The position numbers and the translations under genes are program-made. From assembly GCF_902459465.1 (NCBI RefSeq), contig NC_047068.1, positions 19,181,195 through 19,245,194 of the forward strand: 64,000 bases of DNA, read 5' to 3'. The number at the start of each line of letters is the position of its first letter. Position 1 is the stretch's first letter. The DNA comes from Asterias rubens (taxonomy: Eukaryota > Echinodermata > Asteroidea > Forcipulatida > Asteriidae). The notes below the pieces were generated by a model. That model did no database searches. It saw nothing but the letters and a program-made list of their open reading frames with translations, and had not been told where the DNA came from. Below are positions 23,938 through 37,100 of the stretch, piece by piece.

Positions 23938-24268
23938 TTTAAAGGCACTGGACAACTTTGGTAATTGTCAAAGACCAGTATTCTCACTTGGTGTTTCCTA
24001 GAATATGCATTAAATAACAAATCTGTGAACATTTTGATTCAATTGGTCATCGAATTCGCAAGAGAATAACAAGAAAAACACTCTTGTTGCACAAATTTGT
24101 GTGATTGCAGATGCCTAATAAAATGCTTTAGTGAGAAATTACCTCTTCCTCAAAAACTACGCAACTTCAGAGGGACCAACAATATTTTGTACTTTCAACA
24201 GCTCTTCACTGCTCATTACCAAGTAACGTGTTTTGAGTAATTACCATTAGTGTCCAGTGCCTTTAAGA
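23938..24268. mobile_element. MITE family A copy
   Basis: Begins TTTAAAGGCACTGGACAAC and ends AGTGTCCAGTGCCTTTAA, giving clear terminal inverted repeats with TTAA at both ends. It lies just downstream of the MAP2K4 stop codon and may be within its 3' UTR. Confidence 0.85.
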
Positions 24269-24367
24269 GTGGTCTGCTGGCCAATGCTAGTTAAAACACC
24301 CGAGAGCCAGTTATGACAGCTCTAGCTTACAATCACATTTACAATAACTCTACCTGATTTGATGCAA

Positions 24368-27300
24368 TTAATAATCCATGTTAAAGTTCAACCCTGCCTC
24401 GTTCATCTGTTCAACGATATTTGAGACGTATCCAGCTACATCGACATGTTCTCTTTCGTATTTCCTGATGAACGGATGTTCCTGCAATTATCATAAATGA
24501 CAACAAAAATCAACTCCTGACATCGGGTTTAATCACACGTAGGCTGTTTAAAACAAAAAACATTTCATAGGAGCTCCAGAGTTGTGTCTAACAGAATTCT
24601 GAATTCAGTACATTGAAAGTTTAACGTCTGAAACAGTTAGTAGCAACTACAAGCGCTAGAAGTCAACAATCGACTGTTGCTGTGGTTTGGATTGACTCTG
24701 GACTGCCTTGGTTCAGACATCGATGTTGTCATGAGCCGAGCCAATGTTAAGTTCGCCTGTTTGTAAACAAGGGGCTTGGTTTTTTCCAGAAGAAACCTGT
24801 TATTAATCCCTGTGCTAAAGACAAGCCTGTTTTGTGTCTTGACTTGATGTCCTTTGTTCGTGACCAATCAGTCAGGTTAATATACCTTAAGCTGTGGCCG
24901 AGCGGATAAGAGTACCCAACTCAAGCTCTGGTGTTTCTGATCAGCAGAGTGTGGGTTCCAGTCCTGGTTGTGACATTTGTGTCATTAAGCAAGACACTTA
25001 ACCATTGCTTTGTCCTTCAGATGAGACATCAAATTATTTGTCCTGTGTGTTGTGTAACGCACGTAAAATAACCCAGTGCCCTGAACAGAGAAGGGGTTCG
25101 CTCTGGTGTTCCTAGTTTAATTGGCAGCATATTGCGCCACAGGGCCTTGTAAAAAAAAGAAGTAGGTCTCATATTTTAAACATAGCCCCACATGCATCTT
25201 GCACGAAATACTGATCGCAGTGACGGATATGAGCGCAAAGAAGCCATAATTATTATTTAAAAGCCAATATTTGTAAAGAACTCACCAAGAGCTGCTTGTA
25301 CTTCGGTCTCTCCTTCTCATTCTTTGTTACACTGAAAAATAATCATAAAATAAAAAAATTATAAAAATGAATAGTTTACAATAAAAAAAGATCATACAAA
25401 TGAAGAGCAAACACTTTCACCTCTACCCATCAAAGTTTCCCATAGACTTAAGATGTTCCAATGGATGTGCCCTTTACAAAATGAAAACATCCGAAGACCC
25501 CAATTATTCTTGACTTACCATTGACTGACAAAGTCTGTGAAGTTCTTTGAGAATGGTAGATCAGCTGAACTGAAAAGCCTTGGTGGTGGGCCTTTAACAA
25601 CCTGCGCTAGCTGATCAAACACACTGTTCCATTTGGGATAGGGAAACTTCCCTGTCGCTAACTCAATCTACAATAGCACAGAGAAAATAAGAAATTGTTA
25701 AAACAGCCGCTGCCATAAGTGATAACAAACACTAAGATTGACCCGATGAAAAAGTTTGTTCATTAGGACGTGTCTCAAGTTACAATGAGTTACTCATCCT
25801 AACTCGAGCTAATACGTCTTAAAATTTTGATAACTGATAACTCCCAAACCTAAAGCATCAGCAAACTAATATTTTTGATTTATTTGTTTGGTATGATGAC
25901 GTATCACTATAATCTTTTTGAAGAAGATCTGAAAACCCATGAATCACCACTTGATACATTCTTACAGGCAGAGACTCTTAACATGGTCAAGAGTTGAACA
26001 GTTTGGATGGTGTATTTTCTTTAGAGTGAGGAAGGGTTGTAGTTAATACTTGAGGGAGTTAGGGGTAAACAGAGACTACTTACTAATGTGATTCCAAGAC
26101 TCCATACATCGGATCTGACGTCGTAGCCTTCCCTTGACGCCAATGGATCTATTCTCTCAGGCTAATAATCAAAACATCAATATGATAATAAGTTATATTT
26201 CACATTATTTAATGTTTGATTTACTTTCTGCTTTATTTCTTCTTATAAAGAGTTTTAGGCACTTTTTGTAGGACACAAAATACAATGTCCCCAGATTTTC
26301 ATTAATCTCACACAGTTTGAAGATAATGATGGTAGTATTTTAGCATATAATACATATTTACCAGTTATCATTTGTTTTACTCATTTCTCAAAAACTACAG
26401 CACCTCAGCAATCGATATTTTAAGGTTTAGCTTTCTACTAGTTTGTTCACTATCTTCAAACGGTGTAAATTTAATGTAAATCTGTGGACATTGTGTTTTG
26501 TGTTAAAAAAGTACCCAAATCCTTTAAGACAGAATATTCACCAATGTCAGTTCCTATTTAAAGGACACATGTCACATGAGATTTTGACCTCAGTTCAAGC
26601 AAGTGTGAAGCAGGGCCCAATTTCATGACTCTCCTTAATGCTAAATTCAGTGCTTACAGGGCAAGCGCTGAAATTCTGCGCTAGTTGTGTAAGGGAAGAA
26701 CGCCTAGTAAGTTTGGGGCACCCAAGGGCACAAGCAGAAACCCCCCGCTAACCCGTGAAATACGCTTGACATAGCACGGAATTCACTGCTTCTGTAAGCG
26801 CTGATCCTTTGCTTATGGTAAGCAGAGCCATGAAATTAGGCCCAGATCTAAAAAAGCAATTCAACTAATTAGTGCACCACTACATTTTAAAAAACTAATT
26901 TTTTTTGCGTCCTCCCAGTTTAAGTCTACTCCATTGGTTCATTTTGTACTGTGCCCCTAAGGTAAAACAATTTTGCAAGCCTAGATACAATCTACTTACA
27001 GCCATGTATGGTTTGCATCCTGCGTCTCTGGTCTTAGCAATGGAGTCTACAAGTTGACCACTGATGCCAAAGTCACATAGCTTGATGTTGCCTTTGGTAT
27101 CTAGAAGGATGTTAGAGGGCTTCACATCTGCAATGACAAACGATAAATAATAATAACAAGTTTTTATACAGCGCATTTTACAAAGACCATATTAATTCGA
27201 TCTTCATAAAAGTAGATCCATTCCTAGATCCAAAAGGAAAGCCGGGGACACAGCCCTGGCAGTTGCTGCACCACGCTTGTAGAACGCGCTAACAACAAGT

Positions 27301-28127
27301 CTGAGAGAGGCTGCGTCGTTGGCTGTGTTTAATCGCCTCCTCAAGACATTTTGATTCCAAGAGCCATCCTAATGTGCTCCTCTTTTTCTTTATCTCTTGG
27401 CCTGTTGTTGGTCTGTTTTTTTGTTTTGTTTTTGTTCTTGTGTTGCCTTCTCTTTGTTAGGCGCTCTGTTCTTTATATAGCGCCTTATAAATGCTTTGTA
27501 TTATTATTTCTATTATTATTATTATCAAGGCTTTTCCATACACAATATCAACCTCGACCCTCGCAGGTACCCATTTACACCACTGAGTGAAGAGAAGCAA
27601 TTATAGTAAAGCATCTTGCTCAAGGACACAAGTGTCACATCCGGCTTTTCCATACACAATATCAACCTCGACCCTCGCAGGTACCCATTTACACCACTGA
27701 GTGAAGAGAAGCAATTATAGTAAAGCATCTTGCTCAAGGACACAAGTGTCACATCCGGAACTCAAACCCACACCACCATGACTTAACCACCAGAGTTTGA
27801 ATTTGATGCTCTAAACAACACAGCCATGACAACCTAAGCAACACATTGTGAAAGAATTAACCCTATTACAGACTAGGCCCATTTGCTCTATAGAACAAAT
27901 TCTACCTATGAGGGCACTATGCCAATAACCTTTCACCCGATGTAACAGTATGACAAAGCAATAATGGTCAAGTGTCTTGCTTTAAGGACACAAGATAAGA
28001 CTGGGACTTGAACCTACACTCTGCTCATCACAAACACAACAAGAGCTTGAGTCCAGTGCCCATTTAAGCCATGAAACACCAAACTTTAACGTAACTGACA
28101 ATTCGGACTGCAATTTTTCTTAGCAGC

Positions 28128-28158
<31 letters not shown>

Positions 28159-31100
28159 CTGATACAGAAAACTCTTATACAAAAAGAACAATGAGAAATG
28201 AAAGGTGTGGATAACCTTACCTCTGTGGATGATTGTGAGTTCCTCCTTCAGATAATTCAGAGCTGTGACAGTCTGTGGAAAGAATTATTTGAACTCATTT
28301 ATTCCTTACATGTACGTCTAGATCCTCTGATTAGTTTTGCTATCTATCACAGTCATTGTGGTTACCTGTGCTGAGTTAGTGTATAGTCCCCTCTGTTGAC
28401 TAGTTTAGTGCAGCCATGTGTTCTAGTTGATGTCATCCACCTTTGTTGTTGTGTAGTAAATAGAAAATTAACCTCTGGGCCCAATTTTATAAAGCCTGTA
28501 AGCACAAAAAACTGCTAAGCACAGAATAGTATTGCTTATCAGAAGCAGTTTACCAGCCAAAATTACATTAAGTTTGCATCGTTGTGGCTGGTGCCTCACT
28601 TGATTTGTGCATAACAATTGTCAAGCAGTATTTTCTGCTTAACAGCTTCAGGAAATTGGGCCCGATCATTACGTCACTGTCAGTTATTGAAGTTATAACA
28701 GTTATTACTTACAGAGACGGTGATCTTTCCTAGGATGGGTTCAGGGATACGACTCTTGAGATGTTCACACACAAATCTGTAGACTTTATCTAATGAGGTA
28801 TCCATCAGCTCCATGCATATCCAGCAATCACCCTAAAATAGGGAAGAAAAAAAAAACAGAATTAAGGAATGTTGTGTACACGACAGGGCAAGAATTGAAG
28901 AAAACATTAACAAGACTGCAGGGCAGCGGGCTTCTATGGAACGCCAAAGAGGCATTTAATCATCGGTGATGGTCTTTTGCAACCGGTGATCAAATTTGTC
29001 ATCGGTGGTGGTCCTATGCGATCGGTGATCAACTTTAGCGAGCGGTGATAAAACACGATCAGTGGTCCATTTTAGCGATCGGTCATGCATATTCATGATC
29101 GGTGATGGTATATAGCGATCGGTCATGCATATTCACGACCGTTGATGGCTTTTTGCAATCGGTGGTCAACTTTAGGGATCGGTGGTGGCTTTTTGCAATC
29201 GGTCAACTTTAGTGATCGGTGGTGGCTTTTTGCAATCGGTCAACTTTAGGGATCGGTGATGGTTTTTGCAATCGGTCAACTTAAGGGATCGGTGGTGGCT
29301 TTTTGCAATCAGTCAACTTTAGGGAATGGTGGTGGCTTTTTGCAATCGGTCAACTTTTGCAACCGGTGATGGGATTTTGGGATATCCGAATTTTGCGTCC
29401 GGTCGGTGCAGGCCTACTTCAAAACCTATGATTGTGTAGATTGTGGATATTAGTTGTTATTTTCTAGTTCACACCACCATGGAGGAATAAATTACACTCA
29501 CCAGCGGGTTGACTGACATGCCAAACATTTTTAGAAGAGTACCATTTTATAACTATGTAAGGGGGAACGCAACAAACATCAAATTAATCAGCTCTGTCTA
29601 AAAAGATAATAATAATAATAACAAATGGGTAGGAGAGGGTGTGGAAGGGTTATCTATGTCCCACAATTGGTTGTCGTCTTCCGGAAATGGTGTATGCCGG
29701 GGAAATACAAATATTTATATTCAGTGAAGGGAAATGTTTTTGAACAAGAGTCTCTACCGATAGTTTTGTGTGTAAGGGGAAATCTGAAATCATACAAGTA
29801 GCCCTGTGTAAACAGACCCGGAGGTGAGAACATTATGACCACACAAAAACCGTTTTGATGGAAAACACATATTATGTGCATCATGAATGTGATGGACAAA
29901 CACAGACCGGAACGCACTCAACACGTTTTATAAAAGGCTAGGTAAAGTATTATACAAATATTTCCTTGTAATAAACGGAGAGGCACGTATTAATTGAATC
30001 CAAAGCGAAAAACGTACTATATAAAGTTCTTAATTTAGGGGGGGGGGGTGTATAAAGTATAAAGATAAAAGAGTTAAATCTTATATAAAATTGAAACTTG
30101 AAAATAAGCTTTACTCTAAACGTAATTTTGTTTTAAATTATTAATTAATTAACCTTGTGATCTTCATTTGCATATTTAATTAGTAAATCTTAGTAGAGCG
30201 CCATATCTCAAGAAGTATACTTCCGGGTCAACCGGAAGTTGGCCCATTTTTTGTTTCAGTTATACTACACAATCAATCTTCATTTTTTGTTTCAGTTATA
30301 GACTCCTTTTAAATTTTTACTTTGGAAAACCGTGACCCCATGTTGACCTCTATTTTCGGGTCAACCTGAATTGGGACCAGATCTCAAGACCTATACAACC
30401 TATTTCAAACTTGTTCCAGTTTCCGCGACCCCATGTTGACCTCTACTTCCGGGTCAACCGGAAGTGGGACCATATCTCGAGAAATACACAACCGATTTTC
30501 AAACTTTTGTTTCAGTTGCACACTCCTTTGTGTTAAATATTAACTTTGAAAAATGTGTCCCCATGTTGACCTCTACTTCAGGGTCAACCGGAAGTGGGAC
30601 CATACCTCAAGAACTACACCACTAATTTTCAAACCCTTTTTTACTTAGAGACTCTTTGAGCATTAAGGATTAACCATAACAAAATTTGGCCCCCATATTG
30701 ACCTAGCTCTACTTCCAGGTCAACCGGAAGTGGGACAATATCCCAAGAACTTCACAACCTATGTTCAAACCTTTTTTCAGTTATAGCCTAACAAACAATA
30801 CAGTATCGGGCCAATGGTGGCATGTACCGGCGTCGAGTTTCGATACGGTGCCGTTAATTATGATGATGATATTGAGCCAGAATTGGGCCAGTGCTGGCCT
30901 TCTTCCGGTCAAGCGTCATGTCCTTGCTAGTAAAGTGCCCACACTGGGCCAATGTCGGTTTTATAGAGGCAAACTATTTTAGTTAGGACGGAGGTTTGCC
31001 TGTCTTGGCCAATATTGGTTTTGTGCGGCACAACATTTTTAATTTGATTTATGCATTGCTGCTGTTTTTTAATTTTTTATGTTTTGTGTTTATCATGGAC

Positions 31101-34100
31101 AACTACACTTTATTGTAATGAACTTTTTTATTGCAAAGTAATTCCATTTAAATTTAATATATTTAATGTACTTTTTGCATTTTTATTTTATTAATAAAAA
31201 CTTACGAGTTAAATTGCTGGTTGAATTTTCATCTGAAAATTTTGGCAAAATGGTGTGCCGCCAACAAACCAGTAGACAGATGACAGAAAGTAAAACTTTC
31301 ATTATCAGACGAAAATTCAACCAGCATTTTAACTCGTAAGTTTTTATTAATAAAATAAAAATGCAAAAAGTACATTAAATATATTAAATTTAAATGGAAT
31401 TACTTTGCAATAAAAAAGTTCATTACAATAAAGTGTAGTTGTCCATGATAAACACAAAACATAAAAAATGAAAAAACAGCAGCAATGCATAAATCAAATT
31501 AAAAATGCTTTGTAAAAACCAATAAACTAAAAAAGGAGGTATACATTTTAGAATTTTGTTTTATTAGTAGTATTCGGTTTCTCAAAATGCCGGTACCATC
31601 AGGGGTCGATTTCACAGAGAGTTAGGCCTAGTCCTAACTTAGGACATAGTCCTTGGAGATATAAGAAACGTATGGCTAGTCCTAAGTTAGGACGATTAAC
31701 TCTTCCTAACTCGAGATAAGACTAGTCTAACCTCTTTGTGAAATCCACCCCAGCTTCAATAACTTGCATGGGCTAATTCCTTTTTAAATATCAAGTCGGT
31801 TTAGTCATTAGAACATATTTCTTTACCGTTTTGCCAAAGCCAGTATTGGCATGATTGGCCCCGAAAAGGTTTTCTATAATGACACCATTTTGACAAAAAA
31901 TGGTGTGCAGCTACAACCAGTATTGGCTCAATGAGAGGTTTTCTGCCTGTTTTCCCAAATGGTGTGCCACAAAACCAGTATTGGACCACTGCAGGTTTTC
32001 TACCACTTTCCCAAAATGGTGCACCGCTACAAAACCAGCATTGGCCCATTAAAGGTTCATAATTTTGCCGAAACGTTGTGCCGCACAAAACCAATATTGG
32101 CCAAGACAGGCAAACCTCCGTCCTAACTAAAATAGTTTGCCTCTATAAAACCGACATTGGCCCAGTGTGGGCATTTTACTAGCAAGGACATGACGCTTGA
32201 CCGGAAGAAGGCCAGCACTGGCCCAATTCTGGCTCAATATCATCATCATAATTAACGGCACCGTATCGAAACTCGACGCCGGTACATGCCACCATTGGCC
32301 CGATACTGTATTGTTTGTTAGGCTATAACTGAAAAAAGGTTTGAACATAGGTTGTGAAGTTCTTGGGATATTGTCCCACTTCCGGTTGACCTGGAAGTAG
32401 AGCTAGGTCAATATGGGGGCCAAATTTTGTTAAGGTTAATCCTTAATGCTCAAAGAGTCTCTAAGTAAAAAAGGGTTTGAAAATTAGTTGTGTAGTTCTT
32501 GAGGTATGGTCCCACTTCCAGTTGACCCTGAAGTAGAGGTCAACAAGGGGACACATTTTTCAAAGTTAATATTTAACACAAAGGAGTGTGCAACTGAAAC
32601 AAAAGTTTGAAAATCGGTTGTGTAGTTCTCGAGATATGGTCCCACTTCCGGTTGACCCGGAAGTAGAGGTCAACATGGGGTCGCGGAAACTGGAACAAGT
32701 TTGAAATAGGTTGTATAGGTCTTGAGATCTGGTCCCAATTCAGGTTGACCCGAAAATAGGGTCACGGTTTTCCAAAGAAAAAATTTGAAAGGAGTCTATA
32801 ACTGAAACAAAAAATGAAGATTGATTGTGTAGTATAACTGAAACAAAAAATGGGCCAACTTCCGGTTGACCCGGAAGTATACTTCTTGAGATATGGCGCT
32901 CTACTAAGATTTACTAATTAAATATGCAAATGAAGATCACAAGGTTAATTAATTAATAATTTAAAACAAAATTACGTTTAGAGTAAAGCTTATTTTCAAG
33001 CTTCAATTTTATATAAGATTTAACTCTTTTATCTTTATACTTTATACACCCCCCCCCCTAAATTAAGAACTTTATACAGTATGTGTTTCGCTTTGGATTC
33101 AATTAATACATGCCTCTCCGTTTGTTACAAGGAAATATTTGTATAATACTTTACCTAGCCTTTTATAAAACGTGTTGAGTGCGTCCCGGTCTGTGTTTGT
33201 CCATCACATTCATGATGCACATAATATGTGTTTTCCATTAAAACGGTTTTTGTGTGGTCATAATGTTCTCACCTCCGGGTCTGTTTACACAGGGCTACTT
33301 GTATGATTTCAGATTTCCCCTTACACACAAAACTATCGGTAGAGACTCTTGTTCAAAAACATTTCCCTTCACTGAATATAAATATTTGTATTTCCCCGGC
33401 ATACACCAGGGACTTTTTGTTTTCAATGACGGATGGTTCTGCGACGGTAAAGATGACATTTGGCGTCATCTGCGCATGCGTCGGCTTTGAGGACGGTCGT
33501 CCCTCAATTTCTACGACAGTACTTGGGATGAATCTTCATTGTGCTGAAAACGACAACGTTTAGCTGAACAACCATCGCAGAACCATCCGTCGTCGAAAAC
33601 GAAAAGTCCCTACCATTTCCGGAAGACGACAACCAATTGTGGGACATAGATAACCCTTCCACACCCTCTCCTACCCATTTGTTATTATTATTATTATCTT
33701 TTTAGAAAGAGCTGATTAATTTGATGTTTGTTGCGTTCCCCCTTACATAGTTATAAAATGGTACTCTTCTAAAAATGTTTGGCATGTCAGTCAACCCGCT
33801 GGTGAGTGTAATTTATTCCTCCATGGTGATGTGAACTAGAAAATAACAACAACTAATATCCACAATCTACACAATCATAGGTTTTGAAGTAGGCCTGCAC
33901 CGACCGGACGCAAAATTCGGATATCCCAAAATTCCATCACCGGTTGCAAAAGTTGACCGATTGCAAAAAGCCACCACCGATCCCTAAAGTTGACTGATTG
34001 CAAAAAGCCACCTCCGATCCCTTAAGTTGACCGATTGCAAAAAGCCATCACCGATCCCTAAAGTTGACCGATTGCAAAAAGCCACCACCGATCACTAAAG

Positions 34101-37100
34101 TTGACCGATTGCAAAAAGCCACCACCGATCACTAAAGTTGACCGCATGCAAAAAGCCATCACCGATCCCTGAAGTTGACCGATTGCAAAAAGCCATCACC
34201 GATCCCTAAAGTTTACTAACTGCAAAAAGCCACCACCGCTCCCTAACGTTGACCGACTGCAAAAAGCCACCACCGATCGCTAAAGTTGACCGATTGCAAA
34301 AAGCCACCATCGATCACTAAAGTTGACCACCGATTGCAAAAAGCCATCAACGGTCGTGAATATGCATGACCGATCGCTATATACCATCACCGATCATGAA
34401 TATGCATGACCGATCGCTAAAATGGACCACCGATCGTGTTTTATCACTGCTCGCTAAAGTTGATCACCGATCGCATAGGACCACCACCGATGTCAAAATT
34501 TTCACAGGTTTGTTATTTCATGCATATATATTGAGAATATTGGTCTTTGACAATTACCAACAGTGTCCAGTGCCTTTAAGCACAGAAAAGTAGCTTAGCA
34601 CAACACCATTATGCTTACTAGAATATGGTTACAAGCCAAACTACCATACCACAAGTACAATTTGTGACTGGTATTCTGCTCATTTCCGCTTAGCCTGCTC
34701 AAGTGGTTCTATGAAATTGGGCCCTGTTTAAAATTTCTCATGCAAATTTACCCCCAACTAGATTAGTCCAAATCCAAATTTGACTGTTGTGAGCTCACCT
34801 CGCACCTATCCCCTCGCACTCGCTATGGAAAACGAGCCTTCTCAATCGCCACACCCACTCTCTGGAACAACTCTTCCTGTCCACATCCGTGCCTCCACTA
34901 CATTGGACTCATATAAAACTGCTCTCAAAACACCATTGAAACCCATCTAAGCTGTCTTGTTTTTGCTATTTCATCCCACTTTAAATTGTCATTTCTTTGT
35001 TATTGTACACTTCTTGTTGCAGCGCCTAGAAACCTGGTATTAAGCGCTATATAAATGCATGTTATTGTTATTATTATTACCTCTTTGAACAGCGCTCCAA
35101 AGAACTTGATAATACATGGACAGTGATTACTTCTCTTAACGACGTCAAGATCCATCAAGAGTTGTTTCTGTTCCTTCTCATCTACCGTAGATCGAATTCG
35201 CTGAAATAAAAACCACCAAAATGTGTTTATTATGTAGCAATATGACATTTATTCTGGTTGAACCTAAGAACTCTCAGAAAAGCAAACTTAAAGGCAGTGG
35301 ACACTATTGGTAATTACTCAAAATAATTTTTAGAATAAAAACTTACTTAGTTACAATTAATGGAGAGCTGTTGATAGTATAAAACATTGTGAGAAACGGC
35401 TCCCTCTGAAGTAACGTAGTTTTTGTGAAAGAAGTAATTTTTCCATGAATTTGATTTCGAGACCTCAGATTTAGAATTTGAGGTCTCGAAATCAAGCATC
35501 TGAAAGCACACGACTTGGTGTAACAAGGGTGTTTTTTCTTTCATTATTATCTCGCAACTTCGGCGACCAATTGAGCTCAAATTTTCACAGGTTTGTTATT
35601 TTATGCATACGTTGAGATACACCAAGTGAGAAGACTGGTCTTTGACAAATTACCAATAGTGTCTAGTGTCTTTAATCACTGTACTAGACAAGAACCCAAA
35701 AGGAAAAAAAATAAGAAAGTTTCAGTTTTAGATGTGGGAGGAAAACCCCAGAGAATTATTCCAGGGGAAACCCAGGGAATCAAGTAGGGTCTGGTTTTAG
35801 CAAGAAGGCATAACATATTAATTTACCTTGACTGCCATAATGGAATCACTCCTTGAATGCCACATTTTACTAACGGAACCAAACGCACCTCGCCCAATCT
35901 CTCCTCTGTCTTCCAAATCTTCGGATGTAAAGTCATATGTCTGTATAAAGAAAAGAAAAAATTGTTAAATATAAATCCAGACAATGAAATCTCAACTATT
36001 AGTGTAATCTTTGAAATCAAAAACAATGTTAGCTCTAAATTTAGTTGCCTGTAAAGGTTTTTCATGAATAATATAGTCATCCATTTTTTATAGATAATCT
36101 TAGAATAATTCAACCTACTTCATCAGGAGAAATACTGAGCTTGCCGATGGAGTCCAGACTGCGGGAACGAATTCTATCACTGTAGGACAAGACAAAGATG
36201 ATAATTAGTTTCAAAATATTTCTAAGAGGTCACACAATCATATCAACACTTCAAAGTAAAAACTCTGTTTTGGTAAAAAAAATACATACACTTCAAAATG
36301 TAAATTTTTCCTTCACACAGAACCGTAATTTATTCTACGACTTTGTAGCACCAATCAGATAGTCTGTTTTGATTAGCTCATGGTAGCTCAGACAATATAT
36401 ATATTTCAGCGGTCTTTCGTTGGAAAGACACTGCCCTAGAATTTTACAGGTCCTGAAGCCGATTTCATGAAATGCTAGGATGAATCCTAACTCAAGTTAT
36501 GATGAGTAACCCGTCCTACGTATTTGAATACGGAACTTTACTCGTCCTAAGTCCTAAGATTAATCCTAAGTTAGGAAGAGTTTGGTGAAATCGACGGCTG
36601 GGTTTGAATCCCACTAGAGTAATATGCCTGTACAAGGGTAAAACCTAAATAAATGTTCTTTAACCCCCGATGCAAATTTAACATAGTAATATCTTTTTAC
36701 AATGAATTATATTATTTTTCTTCCTGCTTTAATTGTTATTTTTCCACTATTCAAGTGACACCCTAGTGCTATAAGAACTGCTATCAGACCCAATGAACTG
36801 TGATTGAAAACAATGTTTCAGGAATTCCATCTCCACATCTCAGTTCAGAAAGAACCCAAAACTTATCTCTTCAACCATTAAGTTTATTCTTTCATGTACG
36901 CACTTTGTATCCTAGGGAAAGGGCACTTAATCAAATTCCTCATTATAGTTATTAATTATTATAATAATTAATTTACTGGTAAGCTTAGTAAAGTAATGAG
37001 AGTATAATTTTAAAGATTTTGTTCAAAGACGGTATTAACTCTTTGGGATTATTTAAAACGATTCTGTCATTTTCAAAACTAAATATAGTTTAGAGTTTTT

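Larger units (their letters stand above)
29000..34492. repeat. Giant ~5.5-kb palindrome (foldback element) in MAP2K4 intron 5
   Basis: The left arm (29000-31240) and right arm (31301-34492) are reverse complements around a ~60-bp spacer with an axis near 31270. Arm identity is very high: the matching 222-bp stretches 30761-30982 and 32127-32348 differ by one residue in translation. Inside are a ~36-bp satellite (outer ends), ~110-bp repeats with 'ggtcaaccggaagtggga' (30215-30760 and 32345-32895), and 'ccaatattggttttgtg' repeats. The right arm alone has about 560 bp more at 31508-32066 and a 204-bp insertion at 33408-33611. The extreme right end abuts a truncated MITE family A copy. No transposase ORF is visible. 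Confidence 0.93.

Noticed and set aside
29145..29385. CRISPR-like array with ~36-bp period
   Set aside because: The units adjoin each other with no variable spacers, and the same satellite is mirrored in the other palindrome arm.
30761..32348. A 73-residue ORF present in both palindrome arms ([13 protein letters not shown]...)
   Set aside because: Its conservation only reflects the identity of the two arms. It runs across internal repeats and has no recognisable domain.
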